A DNA stretch of 64,000 nucleotides from Litsea cubeba. Taxonomy: Eukaryota > Streptophyta > Magnoliopsida > Laurales > Lauraceae. The stretch lies in the NCBI GenBank assembly GCA_012931725.1, contig CM022944.1, positions 65,873,743 to 65,937,742 on the forward strand, given 5' to 3'. Made by a program: the position numbers and the translations under genes. Shown piece after piece: positions 24,182 through 36,450 of the stretch. How positions within the stretch are numbered: position 1 is the stretch's first letter; each line of letters begins with the position of its first letter. The notes under the pieces are model-generated. The model had not been told where the DNA came from. It did no database searches and worked only from the letters and a program-made list of their open reading frames with translations.

Positions 24182-25950
24182 TGTTAGTTTTATGGACTCA
24201 ATCCAGTAGATGATATAATAAATTGATTAAATTCTTTATTTATTCATATATTCATGCTTTCCTTTCATTAGATGAATGGTGATTTATTATATACTTGCAC
24301 ATAACCAATACGAATGACATGATGGTTCATGAGATGAACCGGGGTCCACAAGTATATTAGATGTAACACATGTGTATGGATGAGATCCACATACGGGAGA
24401 CATGTGTGGCAAATCTTATACTTAAATATTATCACAACCAGTGATGAGACTGGACATCTCATACTGATAAGGTTGCAGTACTTTGATCACTATGAGATAG
24501 TGTGATTTGTCTCGATCATCAGAATGGAAGATTCTGGATCATAGTGCTGGTACATTGGATGTATTGAAGGACCATGAGAAGCACCTTATAAACACTGTCT
24601 TTATTTTAAGGTCTGCTCTCATAATTCCCTAGCAATAGGCTCTCAATCCTGAGACATTAATGAACTCAAGTTTCTATCTATTCATTTGCTTTGAGTCACC
24701 AATGAGTGAGGCCAACTGTAGGTCAACACCTCGGTGATTTGGGTACGTGGTAGTAGAGCTGTGGGAACATTCAATAGTCAAGATGGAATCTATCTCTAAT
24801 ATCCCCTTGTGCCAATTAATGGATTTATCATTGGTAAGTGCGCACCCATTCCGATTAAGAGTTAATTGGAAAGGTACCTATTGATCATTATAATTAATTG
24901 GGGCTCAAGGATAATAAGATATGGATCTATTTTGGAAGACAGGTCCAATTGATCCATGGATATTGATAGAGGGGTCTACTTGTGGTAATGAGGAAGTTTA
25001 GGGTCTTCTATGTAATATTCCTAAGACTGGAGTTCAATTGCATTTATATAGTGGAGTTATTTGCAATTAACTGTGGGCCCGGATTACACATGAGATGTGG
25101 GGTCGCGTGTCCCAGTTGGAGCCAGCTTTCTAAGGAATCCCTAGTGGTCCCCACGCTAGCCCAATTATTAGAAAGTATCTAATTCTAGTTGAACTCTAAA
25201 AGGAAAGTTACTATTTCTATTTGAAGTGAGACTTCTAATAGTGGTAATAGTAGACTTACTAATTTTAGTAGAAGTGAGACTTCTATTTTAATTAGAAAGG
25301 AATTAGAAAGTTACTAATCATATTTGAAGTGAGACTTCTAATTATGATATGGTAAGTTACTAATTATTGTGGAAGTAAGACTTCTATTATAATTAGCAAA
25401 GAGGAGGCAACTTGAAAAGGCTATAAATAGAGGAGGGCAAGGCCTTGGACGTCCATGCAAAAATCCACCTAGGGATTCACGCCCAAGTCCCCTAGAGCAA
25501 GTGTTGCTCGAGTTTTTCCTCTCTCTCCCTCTTCTAGTTCTCTTTCTAGTTCCTCCCTAGAGTTCCTAGTAGTTTTCTCTTGGAGATCCCACCATCTTCT
25601 TGAGAAAAAGGAGAATCTAATACGGGTCATAGCGTGGAAGATCAAGAGGTCTTGGAGATCCCTATTTGATTAGTGAAAGCGTTTCATCATCAAAGAAAGA
25701 CGCAACTCCTCCATTAGAGCACAACCGAGCTCCAAAGGTATAATCCACTTCCTTGCATGTTGTAGATTATTATGGATGCTTGTTAGTTGCTATTTTTATC
25801 TTCTAGATAGATTGTATACTGATCATGATGGCTGAGATTGAGGACATGGATCTTGGATTGGGTTTTGTAGCCTTCTGGATAGTTGATCCCTGCGTCAAGT
25901 GGGTCAAAAGTTTTTGAAACCTATCCTAGAGGCCCACCCTATTTCCAACA
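24182..25950 (+). repeat. 3' LTR of the copia element
   Basis: 1769 bp, TGTTAGTTTTATGG to TTTCCAACA. TATAAATA lies near 25422. Just upstream (25215-25390) GAAGTGAGACTTC recurs four times with minor changes, one copy being a perfect inverted repeat TAGAAGT/ACTTCTA. It is the same family as the solo LTR at 50205-51879. Confidence 0.88.
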
Positions 25951-26292
25951 ACTAGTACGCCCTTTCAGGGTCTACTGTATTGTGACCGGCACATCTGTAA
26001 CTCCAAACTTTATATTCTTCTTATCTTGAGCAAGCTTTGCTTCTCGATAAGTCGAATTTAAGTTCACAATTGCTTCTAGCAGTCAATGGGACGCTCATTC
26101 TGGGCTTACCATACCTGCGATCAGAATAATTGTACCCTTTATGGCATTTTGCCTTCCTCATATTGCTTGGGTCATCTCCCTCGAGCAATTTGAAAAGACG
26201 AAACCATAGAACTTCCCATTTATGATCATTATATTCTTGTGATTACTAATGGATGTAGTCTTGTTTCAGAAATTTTCGAAAAAAAACTAACA
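25951..26292 (+). other. Leader of element C, part 2, with splice-acceptor-like site
   Basis: The leader resumes after the copia insertion. TACTAAT at 26244-26250, close to the plant branch-point consensus, is followed by a T-rich stretch and TTTCAG ending at 26269, 24 bases before the ATG at 26293. The same block is kept at 47044-47071 and 57421-57446. Splicing of the leader is possible but not shown. Confidence 0.45.
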
Positions 26293-27584
26293 ATGGCAGC
26301 ATCGCTTACCATTACCTTCGATGAGAACAAGCACCAAATCATGCTTCAACAGAAGCAAACTACGCGCACCTACAAGCGCCCCATCAGCTGCCGAAGTGTC
26401 AACTCCCTCGGCAACTCTCTGAACTCCGGGTCGACCTCGACTCCCCGGACTATCGTCTTTGGGACGCAGGGACCATTCCCACTTCCCGAAGAACAAACTG
26501 CTCCCTCCAAGAAGCAGAAACTCGCCTCTCAACGTGTCACTACCGTGACACCAAAGGCGAGCACCAGAAGGCCTGAAGCCCGTGGCACCCCCACGAAGCC
26601 TCGACCTGCAAGCAACCAGGTCTATCCCAAGACTTGGTCCCCAAGACCTTCACCAAAACAAAGAAGGTCCCAAAAATCTACCAAGCCAGCATTCCTGGCC
26701 CCACTCAAGGGAACCAGTTCTACCCTCTCGCTTACATGAAAGAGGAGAGACCCATCTCCAACCTGACTCTCAAGTCAACCCAGCATGAGCCGGCTTGTTC
26801 CTACAAGCCCAAAATCAAGTCATGCATCACAAGGCCTCTACAAGCACCTGCTAAGGCCTACAAACCTGCAGTTCGACCCTTCATCTCTATAGGGGCCGAA
26901 CTCCAAAAATTCAAAGCTTCGCTGCAACAGGCGAAGGACAGGGTTCGCATCCTGTCCTTGCCCAGCTACAAAGAAGACTGGCTCGGCTGCTGCACCCGAG
27001 GGAGCACATCCTACATCGTCAAAGCCCAGCCAGAGCTGACCGAAGCTCAAATTGCTCGTCGTATACGCCGCCGCGCGTCATACCAGCAAAAGAGACTAGA
27101 GAAGCAAAGGACCCAGCCTCCTACACTTCAAGTCTCTCCCAAATGGGCCGAAAAAGAAAGACCCAACCAAGTTGCTGCCATCCATACGGTTGGAAAAACC
27201 AGAAAGTGCGAAAAATCAGCAACAAAAATCCATGTCCGACGTCCGACGACCCGCAGTGTCTCAAGGACAAGAAGACATTTCGAAGAATCCCCTGCTCCTT
27301 CAAGCAAAGGACAGCAGAGTGATCCTTCCTCAAGCTCTTCTTCAAAAAGAATGAGCCCCAGCTCAGTCACCAGGACAGTTTCTTCGTTTGAATCACGAAG
27401 GATGAATGTCTTGGCTACAAATTCTGAACCACCACCCCGTAATCCACCTCCAGAAGATGCGATCACCCGCATCCAGCAGTTGGAACAAGGCCAGCAGAGG
27501 ATTGAAACTCTGATGGAAAACCTTCTCCTCGCCTTCCAAAATCAGGCGAACAATGAACCTCCTCCGAATCATCAAAACGATTAG
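26293..27584 (+). pseudogene. ORF1/gag N-terminal region of element C
   Basis: Starts MAASLTITFDENKHQIMLQQ and is Ser/Pro/Arg/Lys-rich, with no enzyme domain that I recognise. Its position between leader and gag resembles the extra ORF1 of Ogre elements; that link is inference. A one-base deletion near 26708 (AAGGGAACC against AAGGAGAACC in H) shifts the frame. The second frame (26634-27584) continues through ARRIRRRASYQQKRLEKQ and a Gln-rich helix (ITRIQQLEQGQQRIETLMEN) to a TAG at 27582-27584, where H has an open codon. Confidence 0.75.
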
Positions 27585-29048
27585 GTAAATGGAGAAGAAA
27601 ATGAGTCACGCGCCCTTACCAAAAAGGACGTAGACAGTATCCTCGCCAAAGCAAAAGAAGAGGATATACTCAAGGAGCATGGGATCAAGCCACGATATCC
27701 CTTATGGATGGACTCGGTCCCGTTCCCCACCAAATTTAAGCATCCTACTCTCCAAACATATACGGGGAAAGGATCAGCCAGACAGCACGTCATCCACTTC
27801 AAGATCCTGACGGGAGCTATCGCGGATCAAGATGCACTCAAGATCCGCCTCTTTGCAAGTACCCTAAAAGGTACGGCCTTCGATTGGTACTCCACTCTGC
27901 CGGAAGACTCAGTCCAAAACTGGGCCATGCTAGAAACACGCTTCCTGACTCACTTAAAAGGTGAGGATCATCCCGCTACTATGGCTCAGCTGTGCAGCCT
28001 AAAACAGGGGGAGAATGAATCAACATATGACTTCATTCACAAGTGGAAAGCAATGGCATACAAATGCTCTGATGTATTACCACAAGCGTCGCTAGTCGAC
28101 ATTTGCCGAAACAACATGAGAGCCAGAACCCGCTCCATGATCATCGGCAACAAATCGAAAAACCTGGGAGAACTCCTATAAGCTTCCATAGAAGCTGAAA
28201 CGGTGATTAAAGACCTCAACAGTCAGAAATCATCAAGAAAAGAGCCAACCGCCATTGCAACCTCTAAACCAAAGAAAAAAGAGTTCCTCAATGTGCAGAC
28301 CAAGTCAGCTCCTCAGCCACCAAAGAAAGCTGAAAATAAAGTTGCTGGTAAGAGACCTGAACTCTCAGATGCCTTCAAAGAACGAGTAGAGAAGAAATAC
28401 CCGTTTGATGAAGATGTTGATGAAATCTTCGGGGCTCTTGTGGCAAACGGCAAGCTCACCTTGCCCGAACCAAAAAGACCGGGTGATGTTGGCAAAACCA
28501 ACGATCCTCGGTACTGTCCATACCACCAGATGATCTCGCATCCTCTCAATCAATGCTTCGTTGTGAGGGAGAAAATAAACGAGATGTGGAAAAACGGAGT
28601 CATCACCTTTGACAAAAACTATAAGCCTGCCTCCGTCAACATGGTGACATGTGGACAAACATCAAAATCACCGAAGAAAAAGATCACTACTTCCTTCAAG
28701 GTGATAAACTCAATCCAAGCGTCCGAGGAACTGGTTCCTTACCCGACACCAGACGGACAACTGATATGGGTACATCCCGATCTCCTGGAAGATGAAAATT
28801 GGGAGGTCGTGAAAACAAAGCGTACAGCTCAACAACGAAGGCAGGCTAGGAAACATCTCCTCAAGCTTAAACGGCAGGAGAAGACCCAGCCAAAACAAGA
28901 GGTCAAAGAAAAGGCAGAGGCTTCCTCTACCGTTTCACTGGAGGTAACAAAAATATCCCTTCCAGAGACTTCAAAGGGGGTAAGGAAATTCACTCTCAGT
29001 GATTTCATGCCACCTCAATTCAAAGAAGCCACGCATGAGGCATCATAG
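27585..29048 (+). pseudogene. gag: Gag of element C
   Basis: Encodes the retrotransposon Gag core, about 27708-28181: DALKIRLFASTLKGTAFDWY, then ETRFLTHLKGEDHPATMAQL and ESTYDFIHKWKAMAYKC. Downstream is a knuckle with C-X2-H-X4-H-X4-C spacing (CPYHQMISHPLNQC, about 28515-28556). Gag forms the particle that packages the RNA. TAA at 28179-28181 (H has GAA) and TAG at 29046-29048 (H has TAC) interrupt it. Between 29049 and 29201 the frame simply continues into the linker. Confidence 0.85.
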
Positions 29049-32000
29049 TCTTGCAATTCGGTAGTTGGATTCTCTATTGATGGATACGAGTCCAGCGACA
29101 CCGATGATGGATTCGAATCCAACTACACAGATGAGTGGGAGGAGTCCCTTGAAATAGGAGAATATCTCTCCGATAAAGAATGGGTTCCTGAGTCTCATCT
29201 TATGCCAGTACTCTGGTATAACCCCCTACAGCCACAAGGATCCTGGTCTGATGATGAAGAAGACCAAGAAGCTGTACAAGAAAATGCTGCTGACCCAGCA
29301 CCTCTCATTACTCCAGTGGAAATCAACCATGTTGAGCCACAAAGAGTTGATGAAGAAGAAGATCCGGCTCCCATGCCTGATCTTGAAGAATATGCAAGGA
29401 TCTTGCAGCGACTCGCTCTAGAACAAGAGCAAGACCGCGTCAACGAGCCTCCTCGCAACCCAGAGCCTGAAGTCCCTGAAGACCACCAGGTACATCCTCC
29501 CTTAACTCCTGAAAATGGAGAAAATTGCTGGATAGACGATCCTCTTACATCCGAGGATGAGTCTGACTCCGATCAGGCAACGTCTCCCGTCAGAGCTTCC
29601 TGTAATACGATAATTCGGGATTATAGCTCTTTCGAAGCATCGTCTGATGAGAGCACTTACACTCCGGCGACGCCTAGCAATGTATCTTCTGGAGCCACCT
29701 TGTCTCAAGTGACTTTCACTGAGATGACACCCTCTCAGGTTTCTTCTCCTGAGACTGTGACTTCAAAGTTCACACCCTTCCTGACTGAAGAATTCCCAGC
29801 TATTGATGCTTGGGATGATGAATTAGTCAACGAAGAAGAAAGGTTGCTGGATGCTGTTCAGGACTTATTCCCGGAAAATGCTCCATGCAACACAATCACT
29901 GAGGATGGCAACTCTGCTACTGATACATCCTCAGCAAATGAAAAACGACAGCCTCTTGATCCTGAAGATAATCTTCCAAACGAAGACCCTTCTCAAGAAG
30001 CTCTCGAAGTTGGTAGAGGCACCCGCTCTGGCCGGGACTACCACAAAAACTACAACCAATCTTCCTTTACATATGTAAATCCTTCAGGAAAAGATGTTGT
30101 AAGCGCCCCTAGTGGCAACAATGATGAACATGCAGGCCCTAAGGAGGCTTTCAAGTATGACTTGATTGAACACTTCAAGCACATACCTGCACGTCTGCAC
30201 ATCCTAGATTTGTTGCGAATGTCTCCGCACACTCGTGATAATCTCATCTCGGAATTACAAAAGCTGAATGAGGATGTCGACAAACATGCCCCGCAAGTCC
30301 TCCAAATTGAAATGGATTACCGGGTCAAAAACTCAGAAGCCTCCTTAAAAGGAGAAAAGAAGAAAACTGAAGGATCATGCGTTGAATGCCTCTCGGTTAA
30401 AAAAGCAGCCAGTGCAACCATCGCCTTCACAAAGGACGACCTCCTACTTGGCGAAACCAGGCATAACCGACCCCTGTACTTCACAGGGTATATCAAGGAA
30501 ATGCCTATGCACAGAGTTCAGATCGACCCAGGTTCTGCACTTAACCTCATCTCCACATCGGCTCTTGAAGAGTTGGGCATCCCACCCAGCAAGCTTAGCC
30601 ACACATCTGTATCTATCTTTGGATACGATGGGAGTACTCAAAGGCCTATCGGCAAAATCAGGTTCAAGTTGCAGATCGGTGATCTTATCTCTGAGGTCAC
30701 TGTGTATGCAATAAAAACCCCTTCATGCTACAACATCCTTCTCGGACGCCCTTGGATCCACGAGAATGGTGTTGTCCCTTCAACTCTACATCAATGCATC
30801 AAGTTTGTTGGCGACGACGGCATGATACATCGAGTCTTTGCGGACAGAAAACCCTTCAAAGGTAAAGAAGTCCACTTTGCAGACTCACAGATGTATGAAG
30901 GTAAAAAAGAAGAAGAGGATAAGCACACAGCATCCTTTGCCGAAAATCTCCAGAAAGATAAAGGTAAAGCTCCTCAACAATCACCGGAAGAAAACAAATC
31001 ATCCGGTAAATCCGAAGAGAGCATTCAAACTCCCTTCATCATCTCCCTCAAACCTTCAAAGCCTTTGGTCGTCACAACTAAAGTGAAGAAGGCAAAGCAA
31101 AAACCTGGGGGCAAATTTGTTGTCTCTTTCGTGTCTATCATGCAAGACACGGACTCGGATTCAGAGCCAGAAGACGACGCATCGTCAAGCCAAGCTGACA
31201 CTCAGCAAGTTCAGCCTGCTCTCACTCCAATGGAGACAACTTCTGACATAGAAGATCCTACGTCAGCTTCCTTCGTTGTTCCAGCAACTTCAGCAAAGGA
31301 AAAGCCGATCTTCTTCCATAGATCGGATGCTTCTTCATTAAACTCCATGCTTGAACCTTTCCAAAATAAAGGTATGCCTCAACTATCCTTATACAGTTCT
31401 GTGGCACAAGCTATTATGAAGAAAATGGGCTATGACGCTCAAAACCCAGTCGGTTTGGGAGAAGGACGCGGTATTCTCACGCCATTGGGGCCCGTCTTGA
31501 CCAAAAGCCAGCTGGAAGATTGGAGACTCTATGGCTCTGTAGAAAAGTCTTCACACGGGTTAGGGTATGATCCTGACACTCCCTTGAGACAGTTGACACA
31601 AAGGCTTAAAAGTCAATATACTGACCAAGCCTCAACATCTCAAGTCCGTGAAGACATCGATCTCCCTGGATATCTCTTTGATGAGTCACCTGACAAAGAT
31701 CCAGGAAGCTCATCCAATTGGCACGATTTCTCCGAAAATGAAGAGGAGTTGTCCGATGGCACAGACGTGTGGACTTCTGAACCAGAAGAACCCTCATCTC
31801 CAAAAGAAGTAGCCTACTTCAACCCGGTTTCAACAGGCGATTGGGATCATCTCATAGCAAGCCTGGGGAAAATTACCGATCAAGAAGACCCGTGGAAAGG
31901 AACAAAACCTTGGTCTGAAAATGCCTTTGAAACCCCAGAAGGTTTCGTTGAGCTGGAAGCCTCCGAAAATATTGTGGAGGAACCACCTTCGAACCTTCCA

Positions 32001-33873
32001 ACAGAAGATCCTGTTCAAAAGATAGACTTGGGAACACCAGATAACCCACGTCCTGTATTCATAAGCAAGAATATAAAGGATGATGAGTTACCCGAGTATA
32101 TCGCCTTTCTTCGTGAGTTCGTTGATTGCTTTGCATGGTCTTACGCTGAAATGCCAGGCTTAGACCCCAAAATAGCGGTTCACAAACTCAATCTTCAAGA
32201 AGACATTAAGCCTGTCAAACAAGGCCAAAGAAGATTCCGTCCAGATGTGATGGATAAAATTGAACAAGAAGTTCAAAAACTCAAAAGCGTCGGCTTCATC
32301 CGTGAGGAACAACATCCTGAATGGTTGGCCAACATTGTCCCCGTGACAAAGAAAAACGGGCAGATCAGGGTCTGTATTGACGATAGAGACCTGAACAGTG
32401 CATGCCCTAAAGATGAATTTCCGCTCCCCATACCAGAGGTAATGATCGATAATACCTGTGGATTCGAGCGAATGACATTCATGGATGGTTTCTCTGGCTA
32501 CAATCAGATAAAGATGCATCCTGAAGATGAAAAACATACATCTTTTCGGACCCCATTTGGCGTGTATTGCTACACTGTCATGCCATTTGGTCTGAAAAAT
32601 GCTGGTGCCACATATCAGAGGGCTATGATGAAAATATTCCAAGATATGCAGCACAAGATGGTTGAATGTTACGTTGATGACCTCGCCATCAAAAGCAAAA
32701 GAAAAGAAGATCATCTCGAAAACCTTCGAGAAGTCTTCCTCCGGCTCCGCAAACACAAACTGCGAATGAATCCTTTGAAATGTTTCTTCGGCATCTCGTC
32801 GGGTAAGTTCCTCGGATTCTTAGTTCGGAAAGCTGGAATAGAGCTTGACCCCATAAAAGTCAAAGCCATTCTAGAAATGCCCTCTCCAAGAACCTTGAGA
32901 GAACTCAAAGGGCTTCAAGGGAGATTGGCCTACATCAGACGGTTCATCTCCAATCTTTCGGGGAAATGCCGTCCATTCTCTCGGTTGATGAAAAAAGGTG
33001 TAAACTTTGTCTGGGATGCTGACTGTGAAGCTGCTTTCCAAGACATCAAGTCATACCTGACAAAACCTCCAGTGTTAGCTGCTCCTACCACTGGAAAACC
33101 ATTCATCTTGTACACAAGAGCCCTTGATCACTCTTTGGGAGCTCTGCTTGCACAAGAAAATGATCAAAGAAAAGAAGCTGCTCTATATTACCTCAGCCGC
33201 ATGCTAGTAGGTGCAGAGCATCGCTACTCTCTAGTCGAAAAAGAATGCCTTGCAGTGATGTTCGCCGTACAAAAGCTGCGTCACTACTTGCTTTCCAACA
33301 CAGTATACCTGGTCTCGAGGGTCAACCTCTTGAAGGTCCTTGTGACAAAGGCAGGTTCTCTCAACGCTCGACTGGCAAAATGGTCCATCCTTCTGTCACA
33401 ATTTGATATTAGGTATGTACGACAAAAGGCAATCAAAGGGCAAGCTCTAGCGGACTTCCTCGCAGAGCATCCATCGCCTAAAGATTCTCCACTCAGAGAT
33501 GATCTCCCAGACGAACCAGTCTACAATGTGGAGACTTTCTCGCAAAGTGCCTCCTGGGACATGTACTTTGACGGTGCAACCAGGACGAATGAAAAAAGAC
33601 AGCTGATCTCGAGAGTTGGCATCCTCTTTGTTAGCCCCGACAAATACATGATTCCACACGCTTTCTCGCTACTGGAACCATGCACAAACAATGCAACTGA
33701 ATATCAAGCTCTAATCCTAGGATTGGAACTCGCCATCGAATCCGGTATCACCATGCTGGAAGTCTTTAGAGACTTTCAACTGATCGTCAACGAGATGAAT
33801 CAGAAATTTGAAGTCAGGATTGCCAGATTTACTGCCTTACTACAACAAGGCACAATCACTTCTGCAAAAGTTT
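29049..33873 (+). pseudogene. pol: Pol of element C: linker, protease, G-patch-like, RT, RNase H
   Basis: A long open frame from 29202 gives 1557 residues. Residues 1-430 form an acidic, Pro/Glu/Ser-rich linker. The aspartic protease active site DPGSALNLIS is at about 442 and the family motif ILLGRPWIHENGV follows. A G-patch-like segment (KKMGYDAQNPVGLGEGRG) is at about 740-760. RT spans about 1010-1190 with FMDGFSGYNQI and YVDD at 1157-1160; YRDLN reads DRDLN here, a change near a conserved motif. RNase H1 is at about 1300-1430 and the second, archaeal-type RNase H starts at about 1452 (MYFDG). A frameshift near 33820 ends the frame inside this domain. Confidence 0.88.
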
Positions 33874-34452
33874 GACATCTGTCACATCACCCACATTCGT
33901 AGAGGTGAAAACATACGTGCAGATGCCCTAGCTGGACTTGCCGCATCCATGGCAATTCAGGAAGGGGAAAACATGCAAATCACAGTGTGCGAAAGAAGAA
34001 TCCTTCCTCCTCTTAACACACACCAAGCTGTTGCTGAATGCCACGAAGTGGTTGGAAGTAGGATTTCAATCCTTCAAACTTCAATCGGCGACTGGAGGGA
34101 TCCGTTCATTGATTACATTATGTTCGGAATCCTACCTGAAGATCCAAAAGAATGGGTAAGCACCCAAAGGCGAACCCCAAGCTTTCATTTGGATATTCCT
34201 TCAAAAATCCTTTATAGGAAATCCTTCAACGGAGTACTTCTACGTTGCTTGTCACAACAAGAGGCTGAAGAAACACTCAAAGAAGTTCATGCTGGTCTTT
34301 GCGGAGCTCATCAGGCTGGTCCCAAGCTCTATGATCAGATAAAAAGGTTAGGATATTACTGGCCTACCATGGTAGCTGACGCAATGCAATTTGCTAAGCG
34401 CTGCCAACAATGCCAAATTCATGGAGATTACATTCACATGCCTCCAGAATGA
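33808..34452 (+). pseudogene. pol: End of second RNase H and integrase N-terminus (element C)
   Basis: The frame resumes with PDLLPYYNKAQSLLQKFD, RRGENIRADALAGLAASM (last acidic residue of RNase H), a linker, and the integrase zinc-binding region (HAGLCGAHQAGPKLYDQIK, RCQQCQIHG). A TGG codon has become TGA at 34450-34452, just before the catalytic core. Confidence 0.85.
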
Positions 34453-35349
34453 CTGCATCCTACAGCGATCTCATGGCCTTTCGAAGCCTGGGGTATGGAC
34501 ATCATAGGTCCTATTTCTCCCCCTTCGAGCAAAGGTCATCGCTTCATCTTCGCCGCTACGGATTATTTCTCCAAGTGGTCAGAAGCATTTGCGTTCAACG
34601 AAATGAAGACCTCATCAGTCCTTCAGTTCCTGCGCACCAACATCATTTGTCGTTTCGGCATACCCAAAAGATTCGTCCATGATAACGGACCACAATTCCG
34701 GGATCATCGATTCTACAGGTTCTGCGACAAATACAAAATCCAAAGCTGTCCTTTGACTCCATACAATCCGGCAGCAAACGGGTTAGCAGAAACTTTCAAC
34801 AAGACACTCTGCAAAATCCTCAAAAAAATGGTCTCTAGTCACAAAAGAGACTGGAGCGACAAAATGTCTGAAGCTTTGTGGGCCTATCGAACCACTGTTC
34901 GAGGACCAACCCATAGCACACCATTCTCCTTGGTCTATGGATGCGAAGCTGTCGTGCCCTTGGAAGTACAAATTCCTTCCTTGAGGGTATCCTTGCAAAA
35001 TGACATGACTCAAGAAAGCAATGTCAAATTGCGACTCCATGAGCTAGACAATCTCGATGAGAGACGGCTCGAAGCTCAACAAAGCATTGAACTTTACCAA
35101 GCACGCATGGCAAGATCTTTCGATAAAAAGGTCTGGCAACGCGCCTACAAAAAGAGTGACTTGGTTCTTGCGGTAAAAAGACCAATGGTCTTCGCTCACA
35201 AGTCCAAAGGCAAATTTGAGCCAAAATGGGAGGGACCCTACGTCATCGACAAGGTTTTCTCCAACGGTGCATACGCACTTCTAAACATGGGAGGTGACAG
35301 ATGTATGCTGCCCATCAACGGCAAGTTCTTAAAGCAGTACTACCCTTGA
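34453..35349 (+). pseudogene. pol: Integrase core and C terminus (element C)
   Basis: The frame from 34495 gives 284 residues with D2 (MDIIGP), D63 (HDNGPQF) and E99 (GLAETFNK), the DD35E triad. The C-terminal region has KGKFEPKWEGPYVIDKV and the natural end FLKQYYP followed by TGA at 35347-35349. This C terminus is the reference for the deletion seen in the composite. No chromodomain is visible, as expected for Tat. Confidence 0.88.
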
Positions 35350-35749
35350 AGACTTACCCAACTGGGTAAAAGCAATGCCTGTACGGCCAAAACCGGTTTC
35401 CAGGTACACGCTCGCTAAACCCACCCTTTTTTAGAATTTTCATGTCAAATGTTGAAATTTCTAGAAATTTAAACAATGCTTACTTCCATCGTTTCATTGT
35501 TCAGAAAAAAAAAAACCCAAGTTTAGGAACCTTTCCCTAACTTGACCAAAATTTTCAACCCTTGAACCCAAAATTCATGGTTTGAAACAAAACCCGGATT
35601 CAGGGATTTCCACCCTAGTCCACCCTGCCTTTTACCGCCAAAATGGTTTTAGGTCAAAACTTATGACCCTCGTGTCTTTAAAAAAAAAAAAGAAACAAAA
35701 AAAATGGTTTTTTCAAAAATCCGCGGGGAAGCGACGCTTAGTCGATACT
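35350..35749. other. Spacer after pol (element C)
   Basis: About 400 bp of AT-rich sequence conserved in inverse orientation at 10090-10420. It holds a conserved block CTTTCCCTAACTTGACCAAA and A-tracts. I see no gene in it. Confidence 0.6.
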
Positions 35750-36115
35750 CGCACAAATCGGAAGCATGCGAACCACGTTCGACACTTCCAAAATTGCAGG
35801 GAAGCGACATTTCGTCGATACTTGCAAAATTCAAAAATCGTGGAGACGCAACATTTCAGTTGATATCCATAACCCAAAGGTTCGAGAAAACCACAAATTT
35901 CAAAAATCGTGGGGAAACGACATCAAGTCAGTACCCGCAAAACCAAAATTTTTGAAAAGCAAGGATGCGACATTCCATCGATACTTGCACCCAAATCCGC
36001 GAGGATGCGACATTCCATCGATACTCGCAACCGAATGAGCAAGGATGCGACATTCCATCGATACTTGCAAGAACATTCAGCAGGGAGGCGACTTTTAGTC
36101 GATACTTGCATTTTT
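35750..36115. repeat. CGATACTTGCA tandem array (element C)
   Basis: Seven to eight imperfect units of 33-60 bp, each ending in TCGATACTYGCA after a GCGACATTYC-like segment. The last three units (35960-36080) are the most regular. It is the counterpart of 9541-10100 and lies where plus-strand pol and minus-strand PMD transcripts would converge. Confidence 0.82.
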
Positions 36116-36119
36116 GAAA

Positions 36120-36450
36120 ACCAAACAGGCTATAGATGCCACCAAACCAAAACGGCTATAAATGCCACCAAAACCGGCTATCAATGCCACCAAAACAGGC
36201 TATAAATGCCACAAACCGGCTATCAATGCCACCAAAACAAAACCGGCTATCAATGCCACAAACAAAAAATTGGCTTTCAAAAACCTCGGCTATCAATGCC
36301 ACAAACTTGGCTATCAATGCCACAAACCAAAAACCGGCTATCAATGCCACAAATTCGGCTATCAATGCCACAAAAAAAGCTGGCTCTCATGCCAAAATTG
36401 GCTTCCATGCCACGACCAAAAATCTGGCTTCCATGCCAAAACAATCATTT
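36120..36450. repeat. GGCTATCAATGCC minisatellite (element C)
   Basis: About ten copies of GGCTATMAATGCC at 18-35 bp spacing, with decayed copies (GGCTCTCATGCC, GGCTTCCATGCC) on the right side. Each has GGC/GCC inverted ends. A closely related unit, GGCTATAAAYGCC, is repeated in the LTRs. Confidence 0.85.

Larger units (their letters stand above)
22277..25950 (+). mobile_element. 5'-truncated Ty1/copia element in the leader of C
   Basis: Flanked by ACTAG on both sides (22272-22276 and 25951-25955), and the uninterrupted leader at 57130 confirms the empty site. It starts inside the integrase and ends with a complete 3' LTR; the 5' LTR, gag, protease and most of integrase are absent. Confidence 0.85.

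Noticed and set aside
32160..32756. 198-aa minus-strand ORF (also 63330-63824) across RT
   Set aside because: Complement of conserved RT sequence; conserved only because RT is.
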